The notes below the pieces were generated by a model, which was not told the DNA's origin, did no database searches, and saw nothing but the letters and a program-made list of their open reading frames with translations. The position numbers and the translations under genes were made by a program. Shown here one piece after another: positions 12,839-25,470 of a stretch of 64,000 nucleotides of DNA (position 1 is its first letter; the number at the start of each line of letters is the position of its first letter). This stretch comes from Polytrichum commune (Eukaryota > Streptophyta > Polytrichopsida > Polytrichales > Polytrichaceae), in the NCBI GenBank assembly GCA_950295325.1, contig OX485803.1:63937554-64001553 (forward strand), read 5' to 3'.

Positions 12839-13812
12839 TGTCGCGCACCTCTCCATGAGGAGTGCCCGAAACACCATGGGCACAAGGGGGACCCCGGAGT
12901 GACACCCGGGACTTGTGGCGCCGTTGGTGAGAGGGCCCAAGTGATCCTAGTGTGAGCGAGGGCCCCGGGCGTTGGGAACGCCTCCCACCCACGGAGACTA
13001 GGAGGCAGGAGAGTAAGGCCATGAGCTATGAGTAGCTCATGGCGTGGTGATTCTAGAATGCTCAAGAACACCTCAATCGGAGGTGTGAGCTAGGAGTTAT
13101 GGCCATTTGAGTGGGGCGCTGTCCCGGGACAGCGCCCTGGTACAGCAGTGCCTGGGAGTGATTCCCGGGACTGCCAAGGTTCAAACAGGCATAACTTCCT
13201 CAAGACTTGCCCGAATGGGGAAAGTGAGGAGTCCATCGGCATCTACGTGAAGCGTAGATGAAGATGGAGTGGTTGGTTGTTAGCATCAGACATCATACAA
13301 GGAAGTTATGATGGTCTGAAGCTGCGGGGGGCTTCTAGGCCCAGTAGCTAAGGGAAAATGTCTACTTGGCCCCAACTCTTGGTATAGAGACAAGAGGTCT
13401 CTTGACGGTGGGGTAGGGGCCCCGTGTAGAGTCCTAGAGGCTTATATGGGTGAGGTGGTGTGGCCTCACCCACCCGAGGCCGAACGGCACGGCCTCCATG
13501 GGCATTGGCCCATTGTGAGGCCATAGTTGCCTAGTATGCTTCGGGTTGTTGTAGTGTTGCTCCGGCAATGCGATGATCAACATAAGATGGGACTTCCATG
13601 GATGGAAGTCCACATCTAAGGATTGGTTACCGATTAAGGGGGTGAGTCCCGAAAGCAAAGTAGGAGGGTTGGTTCGCCTTCTATGAACTATAAGGTCCGG
13701 GGTAGGAGGAGCTAACCATTAGCATGGCGGTATGCAAAGGGTTAGCACTCGTAACCTTTGCTAGAAATGGAAATTGGCAAGATAGTTAAGGGGACTAGCA
13801 AGGGTTGCGACA
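12839..13812 (+). repeat. 3' LTR of the gypsy element
   Basis: 974 bp, TGTCGC...GCGACA, about 99% identical to the 5' LTR by eye. Confidence 0.9.
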
Positions 13813-15390
13813 CTGCGTCACCATTAAACCTCTATAGGTGCTTGTTCATTTTCAATTTATATGTAGGTGACTCCCCCCTTAATTTGTGATATGTGTGGCC
13901 ACATGTTGAATTCGAATATGACTTTGGGGCCATTGGATCGCTTATTATTTTATATGTGGGCCCATACTTCACCTTATCAAAGTAGACATGTATAAATTGA
14001 TTTCTCCCATGTATAATTAGAAATCACCACCCAAATTTACACGTAGATTTTGTGCATTCGCCAAATACTCCCTTTTATTCATCTAAATGTAGCCACCCTA
14101 CACTCCACAAATAAATCTTTAGCTCAACACCTTGACTACTCCCGTACTCGACATTATAGCCAAACCTACTACTTTTCAAAAGAAATAATAATAAAGGTTG
14201 GTAGCCACAAAACCACGGGTAAATTTTTCTAACTTTTTGACATGCCTTTGACATCAAGTGGAATTTTCCAATTGAGAATCATGCTAATAGTCCAATACCC
14301 AAAGTACCCGTGGTGTTTCAAAAGTAAGATTCTAGATCATAACATGAAGTATGATGCTCAAAAAACCTCATGATGGGATTTGATTTTCCAAACAAAAGTA
14401 GTACTATGCATGTCTCTCATTGCCCAAGGAATGAAATGTCAATGGAGTCACAAATCATGGGTGACGCTTTGAAACCTTTTGACGTCCCTTTGACATTCAA
14501 GAGTGTCATTTCCCTATTGAATATGGTGCCAATGGTCCATTACATAAATTACTATTGGTGCTTCAAGTTTAAGATTCTAGATTGTAGCATGAAGTATGAT
14601 TTTCATATCCTCATAATGGGACTTGATTTTGCAACAAAAGTAACAATATGCATGTCTTCCATTTCAGTGAATTTGGATATATATATATATATATATACAC
14701 AATAATATGGACTTTTTGATCGTCTTGATTCTCTGGGTGGATGTGTGATTATATTGATAGACTTCCAATATACCTAAATTCTATGGGAGATATGTGAATC
14801 CTAATGGTTACTTGAATGGTATAATGTTCAAATAAAATTGAAAAGGATTTTCATAATGTTGATGTTGAATATATAGCTAAATATAATGAAATAATGAAAT
14901 AAAACACAATTGCTATAATAGAATCATAATCAATATTTTATCAAAGGATCCTATGATACTTTTTAGCATGGTCCAATTATGAACTCAGACTTAGCCCAAT
15001 TTTACTTCAATTTTAGTTGCAAGCCTCTCATTGCTCAAGGCATGAAATGTTGATATAGCCATATAACCATATTAAGTGGAATTTTGAGAATCTTTTGACA
15101 TGCCTTTCACATGTAGTGTCATTTCCCTATTGAGAATGGTGCCAATGGTCCAATAAATTTAAACTACTTTTGGTGTTTTTTGAAAGTAAGATTCTAGATC
15201 ATGAATCGAAGTAATGGGACTTAACTTTGCAACAAGAATAAACCATTATGGCTCACATGTCCTTTTCCAAGCAAATTGAGGTAAGAAATTTGGGGGCAGG
15301 TTTGCCACATTCACACCTTACTTATGCCATAGCCCGTTCATTTTGCTATGCCTAATGAAGGTATTTGTCTTTATTTGAAATCAATGCACA
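13813..15390. repeat. AT-rich DNA with three diverged copies of a ~240-bp unit
   Basis: Units beginning near 14230, 14478 and 15095 share CTTTTGACATGCC(T)TT, then TCATTTCCCTATTGA, ATGGTGCCAATGGTCCA and AAGTAAGATTCTAGAT. The first two are almost adjacent. No coding region was recognised. Confidence 0.6.
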
Positions 15391-15803
15391 GGGAGGTTAC
15401 TTCATTGTAAAGTTGAACACCCACGTGCGAATACTTTACATGTAAAAAATCCTACTCCTTACATAAAGCATCACCAAAATGGGTCAAACTTTTTATCAAA
15501 AAAAAATATGAGTAGATATACATGGTACCTATTACATAGTAAAAAATGGTAACTAAATTTGATGATTTGTTTTAAAATAAAAAATGCCGTTTCTAACTAG
15601 AATGATGCAAAATTAAACTAAAAAAATTACTAAATTTTTTTTGAAGATGAATAAAAATTTCAAAAAATTTCAAAAGATACTATCAATGGTTATGTGTATG
15701 TAGAAAAAATATCAAAAAAATTTAAATTATCTATGGCATGTAATATAGGGGTAGCAAACTTTGTTCGCACATGGTGTTCAACTTGAATATGGAGTGACCT
15801 CCC
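15391..15803. mobile_element. MITE-like element, ~413 bp
   Basis: The ends are inverted repeats of ~40 bp: GGGAGGTTACTTCA ... AAGTTGAACACCCACGTGCGAA on the left, and the reverse complement of 15763-15803 on the right (GGGAGGTCACTCCA ... AAGTTGAACACCATGTGCGAA). The interior is A/T-rich with no coding capacity. Confidence 0.7.
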
Positions 15804-15959
15804 CGTGAATCAATGTATTCTCTAAAATTGACATCTTGATACAACAATTTTCCATGATAATAATCACTAAACCCACTGAATCAGGTTTCGGGTTACTTAA
15901 TTTATTATAAAACCCCTTCTTTGTCAGACGGTTCATTATCTCACACATATTGTTCTCCC

Positions 15960-17650
15960 TCTTTAGTATGACACATTTGGAAAACACCAAAAACGTGGTA
16001 TTATCGAGGTGTCGTCTTCTCGTTAATACGACAAATGGCGTAAAATTGTTGTACTATCGAGGGAATACAAAAACATAAGCAATATGAGCTTAAAAATATA
16101 TACAACGAGTTTAAGCAATATAGATTGTATGAAATAGTAACTTATAACTCCAAACAAATACAAATATTCTCAAGAACTCTTGAAATAGGAGTTCAAAGAT
16201 CTCTGGTGTTCCCTACCCAAGTTAGCAATTGCCATCTTATCTAAATTCCCTACTAGCTTTTGAGAACTAATAATTTCATTAACACCAAAATGTAAAGAGT
16301 TGTCTAATAAGAAATTAGACAACAATTATCCATGACGTTTAGCATCACTAAGCTTTACTATAGGTGGAGCAACATCATCCACACCTATTGAATGTAGATC
16401 AACATCATGATCAAAGCCTTGTGCATAATTGATTCCCAAAGCAGCATCCACCAACTCATCAATACTCAATTCTAACTCAATAATATTTTTCCCTTCCATC
16501 TGAATGTAAGTCTCGATTGATATCTCATCATCACCCAATTACAACTTTGAAATCAAAGCACCAAGTTCAACTGAACCTTTTTGCATTCTATTCTTCTCCC
16601 TTTCATCAACTAGGGAACAATCAACATTCCATGTTGCAGGTCATATACAACAGCCATCCTCCAACAATTCCTGACTATTTGTGCATCCAACTCACTCTAT
16701 ACTTCATAACTCCACATGATAGCATGTTTGATGTTGGGCACCACCTTCCTTGAGTCCTTTAATGTAGTATCATCATATTGTGATAAAATCCACTGCAAAA
16801 GTTTCTTCTTGTATTGAATCTTGAAAGATGCTATTATACCTTGATCCGAAGGTTGAACTTTGGGAGGAAGGAATACCAAAGTCATGTTGCTCAATTCCAA
16901 GGTTGAAAAACCATGAGACTTACCAGCTTTGGCAAAGCTAAGAACATGTGAAGATGTATTATCCAAAATCATAATCACCTTTTGATTTTGGCCTTGGAAT
17001 TGAGTGTTGAGCTGCAAAATCCAAGCTTCAAATTTATCCCCCTTCATCCAAGCTATTTTATTTGAATGCCACCGAACATACTCATGAGGTTGCCACCTTC
17101 CAAATTAAAACATCATGGTTGCTTAAACGTATAAATCACAAGCAACTTCAACTTATCAATCCCAGTTGAATTAAGAACGAGAGCAAGTGTTACATGCTCT
17201 TTCTATAACTTCTGACCCTTCACCTTCCCTTATGCTAATGTTTTATTAGGATGTGGTCTAAAATACAATCCAGTCTCCTTCATGTTGTAAACATCTTCAT
17301 GCTCATAATATGACAAACGAATAGGAAGGAGGCCACTCTAACCCTAACCAGGTCTATTCTACACTAGTAACTCTAATTATCATTAAATTCCCAATGATAA
17401 GTGAAGTTCCCAAGTAGTTCCCAAGTGAAAATGGATGTATTTTAGATGTACATAACATAGATGAAATGATTTTTAGCATTAATTACCTCTTTTATATGAC
17501 AAAACGGAGATTCTAGCTAGATGTCATATTATCAAGTGTCGTAGTCGTATAAAAGAGGGAGTTTTGAACTAGAAAGTTTGGTCGAACAAAAAAGTGTTGT
17601 AATATGGGAGGTGTTGTATAAACGAGTGTCATACTAACAAGGTTTAGACT
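15960..17650 (-). mobile_element. pogo/Tigger-like DNA transposon remnant
   Basis: Outer ends share an inverted TTAGTATGACAC (about 15964 on the plus strand and about 17622-17636 on the minus strand). They are followed inside by several degenerate TA-rich subterminal motifs such as TTATACAACACCT. The transposase remnant lies between them on the minus strand. Confidence 0.65.
16326..17310 (-). pseudogene. Dead pogo/Tigger (DDE_1) transposase
   Basis: Reading from 17310 downward, fragments include YNMKETGLYF, HVTLALVLNSTGIDKLKLL, then a clean stretch 17047-16697 with KVIMILDNTSSH, LVFLPPKVQPSDQGIIASFK and YKKKLLQW, and finally a C-terminal acidic piece at 16538-16326. These match the order of pogo/Tigger transposases, where LDN..SH and Q..DQGI.A.FK hold the second and third catalytic aspartates. 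The first, in the family motif N(A)DETG, is NMKETG here, so the Asp is lost. Stops also interrupt the N-terminal half. Confidence 0.85.
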
Positions 17651-18189
17651 GTATTGACAAGTGAACTAAAGTCCACCGGAAAGTTAGAAGGCTCTTGGGA
17701 CACACTTTCTCATTTGAAGATGCAAAATGTGAGGCACATTTTCCATTTGTTTGTGCATACATCATATCACAACCTACTAATATCTCATTACCATACTACC
17801 TTTACCATGTTGGCTATTTATAGGAGAAATTTTGTTTAATTTTCTATTTAAGATTTGATAATCCCGGATGGATTTAAGGGATTTTCACTTTTCCCATATT
17901 AGTTTTTGAGATTAAAAAAATATGATTTCCAAAATTTTCCGTTTTTTTCTTCCTAAAATAGTTTAATTAGTGCCGAAGTGGTAAAACTTCTCCGGTATTC
18001 AATCTTCAAGATAAGACTTCCAACTTCAGACCTCCTCCATTATGTTAGGCATTTCATGTCTGTGCCTGGGGAGATTTTTGGGCGTAGTTGGTCAAAATTC
18101 TAGTGTTTTTAAGGCCAACCAGTTACATGTTGTGATCTTCTAGTTACATTTAGAGGTATATTCCATCTAAATACTTTTAAAATGATGGG
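17651..18189. other. No gene seen
   Basis: AT-rich spacer. The one short open frame (17654-17839) has no recognisable features. Confidence 0.4.
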
Positions 18190-18290
18190 TACACTCTAAC
18201 CTCCCTAGTATCAAGTTTGAGGCAACCAAGGCACGCGTGATATTAAGGAGGTATGTAGTGTTAACATGGATGCGAGATAATAGAGAGAAG
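18190..18290. repeat. Partial copy of the 1381-1732 repeat
   Basis: It starts TACACTCTAACCTCCCTAG and follows the 1381 copy through GGCAACCAA, GTGATAT.AA.GAGGTATGTAG and ACATGGATGC. The matching right end was not found. Confidence 0.65.
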
Positions 18291-18562
18291 AGAAAAAACT
18301 TCGGTCTCCGGAGGAGACCGACGTGAATGGAGTGTCTGTTCGATCCTCCTCCAATCCAATGCCCACAGGACAAAGGTATGGAGGTAAAGATCTACTCCTC
18401 CCTTTCGAGAGTAGACATTATAGTCACCAGTCACTAGAAACAAGAACCAAAATGGTTAGTTATTAGGGGGGGATTGTTAGTATGATTTGGGTCGCCAGGT
18501 CTCTAGTGCATTGTTAGTGGGTGGGGTGGAGTGGCTTAGTTGTTAAAGTTTTATGGCTTTAT

Positions 18563-19294
18563 CTATGGGGGGTCTAGTGTTTGGGGCAGTGGTTGGTGGT
18601 TTTCTATTCTTCTTTTGTGTAGAAGGATAGCCATGGCATATTTTATAGCGATAGTATTGATGTTTTTAAAGGTATTTTTAATGATAGGCATGGGTATTTT
18701 AAATTTATTTTTGAGGGATTTCATTGAAGGAGTGTGTGTAGTGGCTCTAGCGCCAGCGGTGATTATGATAAGGGGGTCAACTTTCCATCCTCTAGCAGCA
18801 ATACTATCAATTAATGGTTTGTATTTGTTATTTTTTGCTTCGAGTGTTTATGGAGAGAATCTATCATTACAGTATGTAAATTCGATGAATTGTATGGTGA
18901 GGTTGGGGTCCAAGTCTGTGGGGGGGTCATTTTGGTATGGTAATCCTCTAACACAGAGGATGTCAGGTTTGAATCTGGAGTTACAATGGCATCTTTGTGT
19001 ACCGCATGTGCAAGGGAGTAGCCAATTAGGAACGGTGTTTTCCTGGGGTGTATTATTGAAGGTGCCCGCGTTCATGAGAATATAACATCGAGATTTTTCA
19101 GATGAGATTAGTAGTTTCCTAATTTCCCAAACTGCTTTGTTATGTCTTTTGACGTGGAGTGAATGTATATGTTGTTGTTTACACGTAAGTAGTACATGTA
19201 ACCACGTGTCCGGTTCGTATGAGGTGCAAATGGGGCATGTAATAGAGGGATATGTTTGTTTACCGAAGAACAGTTGTTTTCGAGCATTGCCCAT
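18563..19294 (-). pseudogene. LINE C-terminus: CCHC zinc finger and restriction-like endonuclease
   Basis: From 19294 downward the finger reads CPICTSYEPDTWLHVLLTC (C-x2-C-x9-H-x4-C). It is followed by RHNKAVWEI, then RFKPDILCV (the PD of a PD-(D/E)XK nuclease), IQFIEFTYC (acidic residue), a stop codon (TAA at 18848-18850), and in the same frame LEAKNNKYKPLI and GWKVDPLIIITAGARATTHT, ending at 18563. The order CCHC, PD, E, K..KY is that of the restriction-like endonuclease of R2-type and Dualen LINEs. One premature stop splits the nuclease. Confidence 0.8.
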
Positions 19295-19470
19295 ATAGGT
19301 TCATGTTCGGAATTTGATGAGGCATGATTTTTGTTTATCCGTGATTTCCGGGTTTTCCCGAATTCATTAGAAAGTTCTTTATCTATATCTGCATTTCCTG
19401 TCCATTTGTAAGTGTTGGGGGTTTGTGTGGCCATGTTTTCCAAGTTGTTTTTCCTATCGTATTTAATAAT

Positions 19471-20537
19471 TTATTTTTCTAGGGATCTAACGGGGCCTTT
19501 ATCGGGAACGTCCGTCATTGAGGCCCAAACATCCTTTTGGTAATAGTATGGGGTGGCATGGGCATGCTCATATGGGTGGATGGCAATTCTGTGCTCTAGT
19601 TCTAGTCTTTTTTTTGCCAATTTGTCTGTTTGTTCGTTGCCGTCAATATTAACGTGTGCTCTAACTTTGTATAGTGTGATTGGTTGTGTCCAGTTTTGAA
19701 GTAGTTGTACCATGGTGGCGAGGGTAATTTGATCGGGATGGCTATTGTGAAGTGTGGGGTGTTTAATTTGTGTGTTGAGTAAGTATAATACGTTTAGGCT
19801 GTCGGTAAATATGTATGCGGGTTCGTTTGGATATAGTGTATTAATGGTTGTTAGTGTTTCATGTGTTGTTATCATTTCTGCTCGTAGTATGTTTTGGTGT
19901 CCATGCAGTCTTTTGGAGATGTTAAGGCCCTTGGGGCTATAGATTCCATAGCCAGCTCTTTCTCTTCTCCATACTCCAGGGTTAATTTCTTTGGGTTTCA
20001 TAAAAGAGCCGTCTGTGTAGTAGCTGAATTGAGGGTGAAATTTTAGTGGTAAGTTAGTTTGGTAATTTGGGAGTTGTGGAATAGGTGTGTTATTATTTAC
20101 AGGTATGTTTGGGTAGTTAGATTTAGCCCATTTTTTGCTAGGGTTAACGGTGGTATTTACGGGGGTGGGTGGTACAATTTGTGTGTGAATTTGTAATATT
20201 TGGAGGTTATTTGCTATGTTGGCGAGTTGATTCATTTGTTCGTAGGTACCGATGTGATTGTTTTGGTGGTGGATACAAAGTATTCGTAATGTTGATAATT
20301 CTTTTCTCGTGATATTGAGTTCGGGGGGAATTGTGGGTTCTTCGTATATGATGGTGTTAGCTGCAAAGTGGGCAATGATGTGTGTGTCCAAGAATGGGCC
20401 AGTGTATGGATTAAAATTATGGTACCAATCCATATCTTTTGAAATAAGTATAGTGATTGTATTTGGATCGTTTTTGGCGGCAATGCGGGCACAATGGATG
20501 GCTTGTTGTAAGTCTGTTGCGTTGTGGGGGTGGGCGT
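19471..20537 (-). pseudogene. LINE RNase H domain
   Basis: The protein reads YYTDGSFM (first Asp), ILRAEMITT (Glu), AYIFTDSLNV (second Asp) and RAHVNIDGNEQTDKLAK (His and final Asp), the full catalytic set of an RNase H fold. Its N-terminal side continues in frame to 20537, where an LTR-like insertion begins. Downstream it ends at a stop at 19471 before the CCHC region. RNase H domains lie after the reverse transcriptase in I, R1 and Dualen-type LINEs. Confidence 0.9.
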
Positions 20538-21695
20538 TGTCGTGATGTAAATACGTACACTATATAGATGTGTACGTATTTAATATTGCATTGTGATTCT
20601 TGGTCTTGGAGAAAAATAATAAAGAATAGAAGTAGATTACTTTTTTTATTTACTCATAGTTTATTTTAGTTATCATTACCTAAGGATAGAAGTGGATAGA
20701 AGTTGCTTACCTTTATGTTTACTCATAGTTACTCTTAGTTACCTTTACCAAATGATAGAAATAGATTACCTTTTTATTTACTCATAGTTTATTTTTGTCT
20801 TTTAGTTATCTTGAGTTACTTTGGACCAATGGGTGATTAGAAGCCATGTGATGAGGATAAGAGAGAACTTTGTCTCTCGCATGGATAGGGAGAGGTGGTG
20901 AAGGAAAGATGTTATGTGATTATTGTTGGAGAGAAGTGGTTGAGAGAGAGAAGTGGATTCGAAGCTCACGGTGTGAGTTGTTTTTTAGAAGAATATGAAA
21001 TAAAATACGAGGGATTTGTGATTCATGAAAGATCTCACTTGTTGTTTTGGAAGTTAGCAATCAAGATTTGTGCTTGTTTGAGTGGAGGGAAGTCTGTTGG
21101 TTCTTAAAAGAAGAGCTGAGACTTCGACCGACCATAGAAGACGGACAGATTGAAGAATTGAAGGCTTCAAGACTCGAATGTGTGGTTGCTTGTGGCACGT
21201 TGTCTTTTTCTTGTGTGTGTGATTCCAAGCCGGTTTTGGAGGCTAGTTGCATTTCATTTCTGCATCGTAATTTGTTTCATGTGTGACAACGAAGTGGGAT
21301 TAATGACCCACAAGGTTGTTTGTGACAACGAAGTGGGATTGATCACCCACAAGGTTGTTTTCTGTCGTTCCCACTGGTGAGGCACGATTGCTGGTCACCG
21401 TGGGTTTGAAAGTTTAGGAGCCAATCTTTCGGACGTCAGCTCGTGTTCTGACGTCCCGTTTTACCCGTCCGAAGCCCGTGGTTTCTTATCACACTACCCT
21501 TACCCTTTACCCATATAGAGCCGCAACAGGATAGGTCGACGGGAAAGAGGTTGAAGATTAGAAGAAATTGAAGAAATTGAAGACTAGAAGACTAGAAGAC
21601 TCGATTGAAGACAAGAAGATTCGACGGGTCCGATAAAATCTAGTTGCAGCCAGAAGCCCAGTGTTTTCCCAAGGCGGAACCCTCTCTACCCGACA
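20538..21695 (-). mobile_element. Solo-LTR-like insertion in the LINE
   Basis: 1,158 bp with TGTCG...CGACA ends and an exact 4-bp duplication GCGT on both sides (20534-20537 and 21696-21699). Removing it with one GCGT restores the LINE frame (...KEIGYAHPHNATDL...). It has no coding region and is probably a solo LTR; minus orientation is assumed only from the termini. It includes a tandem 40-bp duplication with hairpins (21279-21359) and an imperfect palindrome, AAATACGTACAC...GTGTACGTATTT, near its left end (20549-20582). Confidence 0.75.
21279..21359. repeat. Tandem 40-bp repeat with hairpins
   Basis: Two copies of GTGACAACGAAGTGGGATT...CCCACAAGGTTGTTT. Each contains a 5-bp stem GTGGG/CCCAC around an 8-nt loop (ATTAATGA at 21294-21311, ATTGATCA at 21333-21350). 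Confidence 0.75.
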
Positions 21696-22821
21696 GCGTA
21701 ACCAATTTCCTTCCACTTTTGATAAAATGTTTTTTCTAGGGATCCAAATATTCTATCCCTGGAGAATGGTGAGTGGAATTGGGTGAATTGTGTGGAGCAA
21801 GTAACTGGGGATGAGAAGTATGAGTGGTTAATATTGAATGATGTTATTAGGAAATCTAGTATTGGAGTTGGTATTGTATATTGAGCACGTTTAAGTGGGT
21901 CGTTTTTTGGAATACGGTATTTATACCTTTGGTATAGCCATACGACTTTTGTTTCAAATGATTGGGTAGGTGGTTCTAGACTATGTGGGGTATCTTTAGC
22001 TTGGTGGTATTGTTTCCATAACCACAGTAATCTAGTTTTTGGTATGGTAATGAGGTGCCGACCATTATCTTTATATATGTGAGCGACGTCGAATTGTGTT
22101 TGGATAGTGTTAGTATTTGTTTCTATATCACACTCGGGGTTGCATTCATTAATGGAGATATGTGCCAATGGTATAATTGTGGCAGGGATAACGTATCTAG
22201 TATCTCGTTGTTGTTCTATGGAGAAGTATGCATTGATGATGTTTGAGAAATGTTTGTGTTGTCTTTTCGTATAATATTGGGTAAGTAGTTCGGTGTTGTG
22301 ACGACTAGTAAATGCGTCACAATAGGGAAATAAATCTCTTTGGGTACGCCATTTGTTGTATGTGTTATTATTTGGAGTAATCCATTGGCATAGATAGGAT
22401 GTGTCTTTTCTTTTTATCCCATAGAATCTGTGAGTTGTCGTTGTTTGTGGTCAAGTATTGTGTGTATGGGAAATTGACGGGGGTTTTTAAGCATATTATT
22501 GGGAGGTGGGGGTTGGTGGGGGACCGGGGGGTGTATAGGAGGGGTTGGGTGTTGAGGAAGGATGTTGTGATTTATTATTGTATAGTCATTTTTTAGGGTT
22601 CGTGGGGGGTAGTGGTGTGGGTATAGGAGTGGACATTCTCGGTGACAGGGAGGGTGGCAAAATAATTGGTTTGCGATGTTTAATGCATTCTTTATGAATT
22701 TTGTAGGGTTGGAGTGGTATATTTTGAAGTCATCTGGGTTCATTAAGGTGGCACCATTGGGCATGGTTATTTGTTCTAATTTTATTATATTATGCAATAG
22801 AAGTTTTTGTAGTAGTTTAAG
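21696..22821 (-). pseudogene. LINE linker between reverse transcriptase and RNase H
   Basis: Two open stretches on the minus strand (22860-22414 and 22168-21700) carry on the polyprotein after the reverse transcriptase, with FKIYHSNPTKFIKNALNIANQ and then DVAHIYKDNGRHLITIPKTR. No domain was recognised. A stop and frame change near 22414 separate them. The ends join in frame to the reverse transcriptase and RNase H parts once the two LTR-like insertions are removed. Confidence 0.65.
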
Positions 22822-23796
22822 TGTCGCAACCCTTGCTAGCCCCCTTAGCAATCTTGCCAATTTTCCTTTCTAGCAAAAGTTACGAGCGCTAACCCTTCGC
22901 ATTCCGCCATGCTAATGGTTAGCTCCTCCTACCCCGGACCATATAGTTCTTAGAAGGGGAACCAACCCTCATACTTTGCTTTCGGGACTCACCCCTTAAT
23001 CGGTAACCCATTTTTTGTATGTGGACTTCCATCCATGGAAGTCCAATCCTATGTTGATCATCACATTGCCGGAGCAACACTACAACAACCCGAAGCATAC
23101 TAGGCAACTATGGCCTCACAATGGGCCAATGCCCATGGAGGCCGTGCCGTTCGGCCTCGGGTGGGTGAGGCCACACCACCTCACCCATATAAGCCTCTAG
23201 GACTCTACGCGGGGCCCCTACCCCACCGTCAACCAACCTCTTGTCTCTCTACCAAGAGTTGGGGCCAAGTGGACATTTTCCTTTAGCTGCTGGGCCTAGA
23301 ACCCCCCTAGCAGCTTCAGACCATCATAACTTCCTTGTATGATGTCAGATCATAACAACCAACCACTCCATCTTCGTCTACGCTTCACGTAGATGCCGAT
23401 GGACTCCTCACTTGCCCCATTCGGGCAAGTCTTGAGGAAGTTATGCCTGTTTGAACCTTGGCAGTCCCGGGAATCACTCCCAGGCACTGCTGTACCGGGG
23501 CGCTGTCCCGGGACAGCGCCCCACTCAAATGGCCATAACTCCTAGCTCACACCTCCGATTGAGGTGACCTTGAGCATTCTAGAATCACCACGCCATGAGC
23601 TACGCATAGCTCTTGGCTTTACCCTCATGCCTCCTAGTCTCCGTGGGTGGGAGGCGTTCCCAACGCCTAGGGCCCTCACCCACACTAGGATCACTTGGGC
23701 CCTCTCACCAACGGCGCCACAAGTCCCGGGTGTCACTCCGGGGTCCCCCTTGTGCGCATGGTGTTTTGGGCACTCCTCATGGAGAGGTGTGCGACA
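22822..23796 (-). mobile_element. Solo LTR of the gypsy family, inserted in the LINE
   Basis: 975 bp, the reverse complement of the 7032-8005 and 12839-13812 LTRs with the same TGTCGC...GCGACA ends but visibly more diverged. Flanks are TTAAG (22817-22821) and CTAAG (23797-23801), a 5-bp target duplication with one substitution. Removal restores the LINE frame (...NPNTSLKLLQKLL...). An intact element probably inserted here and was reduced by LTR-LTR recombination. Confidence 0.92.
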
Positions 23797-25470
23797 CTAA
23801 GTGAAGTGTTGGGATTTAGACCCTGTAGATTTTGTGCTTCTTTCAACCATGCGGTTTCAAGTGGGGACGGGTTTATTAGAAAGGTATCTATTGTACTTTT
23901 TAGGTGAACTCCAGCTTCATGTTTGAGTAGGAATAACGTTCTAGTGATAGGTGATCTAACGCAGTGATGGTATTTAATGCGGGCTATTTCTTTGGAGCCT
24001 CCAAATTTAGCGAGTATAAATTGTGTCATGCCATAATAGATTTTTCTAAGTCTGCCTTTGTCATTGAGGGTGTTTTGTAGTTGTTCTCCAGTACAACGCA
24101 GATAGGCATTTTGTAGTGAGAATGCTTCAATTCCGAATAGATCATGTGGGAGTTGTGTAGCAATATTAGATGTGCATTTCGGTAGTCCGCATATTGTCTT
24201 GTGGAGTGCTATAATCTTTTTGTCGAGTTTTTTGATGGCCGGAATAGAATATGGTACTGCGTAAAAGCTGTAGGCTATTCCAGCACGTATGACTGTGTCT
24301 GCCATGTTGATTTTTTGCTTCATGGTGGCTGGGCATGCTACAAGGGCTTGACATTGTTTGATGATTTTTGCTGTAGTGGTGTTTATTTGTGTTTTCCATT
24401 TAAGTGAAGGTGCGAGGTTTATTCCAAGATAAGTGTATGGTTCGTGTTGATTTAAAATTGGAATTGGTTGGTTCCTATAATTTATATTGGTAGATTGGAT
24501 CCAGGCCTTAAATGTTATGGGGTTCATTTTGGATTTATTAGGACATCCGGTCACTTCGCATTTGGATATTCCGAGGTCCATTCCTGCCCATTCGCAGTAT
24601 TTGTCTAATTTGTTTAGTTGTACTTGTAATGATTTTAGTTTGTTAGCCATAGCTGCTAAGTCATCTGCATATGCTGCGGATATAATTTTTACTTTAGATG
24701 TTCCGAAGATGTATCCATTATCGTCTTGTTGTAGCCATCTAAGGAGGGGTTCTAAAAATATAATAAATAAATATGGGCTGAGAGTGTTTCCTTGTATTGT
24801 ACCTCTTTGAATAGGGATAGGTAGGATTTTACCAAAATGTTCTCCAGTAAATATGGTAGATGCTTGTGAATATATGTTTCCGATGAGATTTGTGGCGTCA
24901 GTTGGATAACCAAGGTCCTTCATTATGGCTAAAAGTCTAGCATGGTCAATGGAGCCGAAAGCATTTTTGAAATCAATGTAGAGGATGTATATATATTGGT
25001 TCGTAAGTCTAGCATCTTCTAGTGCTGCAATGAGGAGTTGAAGTTGCCTAGATGTTCCTCTTTTGGCTATGAATCTTTTTTTACTGTCGTGCAATATTTG
25101 GTATCTTTCCCCATAGGCTGAAATGATAGAGGTTAGTGTACTTGTGTATAATTTATATATGGTGTTAGCTAGTGCGATAGGCCTGTGGTTGGTAAGTTTT
25201 GACGGGTCACCTTTCTTATATAGTAAAATTGTTAAACTAGTTTTCCACGATGCGGGGATTTGTTTTTGTTTGTAGCAGTGTTTGAAGAATAAATAGAATA
25301 GTTTGTGAAATCGTGGAGGCATATTTTTTAAGATTGAATTAGGAATTTTGCCTGGGCCCGGGGCTTTGTTGTTGCCTAGGTTTTTAAGGCAGAAGTCGTA
25401 TGTTTCTTGGTCAAAGTATGTGTGCAGGGGAATTTGGGGTTCACCACGTTGATCAATTGTAAATCCTTCT
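23797..25470 (-). pseudogene. LINE reverse transcriptase
   Basis: One long open stretch runs from about 25400 to the inserted LTR. Motifs in order: NNKAPGPGKIPNSILKN, then NHRPIALANTIYKLY, IYILYIDFKNAFGSIDH (first Asp), RGTIQGNTLSPYLFIIFLEP, the catalytic AAYADDLAA (about 24658-24672) and YTYLGINL. This is the standard order of LINE reverse transcriptases. Stops occur only upstream, near 25490-25500, in the linker from the endonuclease. Confidence 0.93.

Larger units (their letters stand above)
7032..13812 (+). mobile_element. Ty3/gypsy chromovirus, full length but coding-dead
   Basis: Two LTRs of equal length (974 bp) with TGTCGC...GCGACA ends bound an internal region. That region has an initiator-tRNA-Met primer site, decayed gag, reverse transcriptase and RNase H, integrase with zinc finger and core, a C-terminal chromodomain, and a purine-rich tract before the 3' LTR. 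The gag-pol order with integrase last and a chromodomain places it among chromoviruses. The internal frames contain many stops and frameshifts. The flanking pentamers CTATG and CTGCG do not form an exact target duplication. Confidence 0.9.

Noticed and set aside
12547-13071. 174-codon open frame across the 3' LTR start, and similar frames at 6974-7264 and 23564-23800
   Set aside because: They recur only because the LTR is repeated; the coding pattern is not conserved between copies and no domain is present.
7027-13817. 5-bp target duplication of the gypsy element
   Set aside because: CTATG and CTGCG match at only three of five positions; not claimed.
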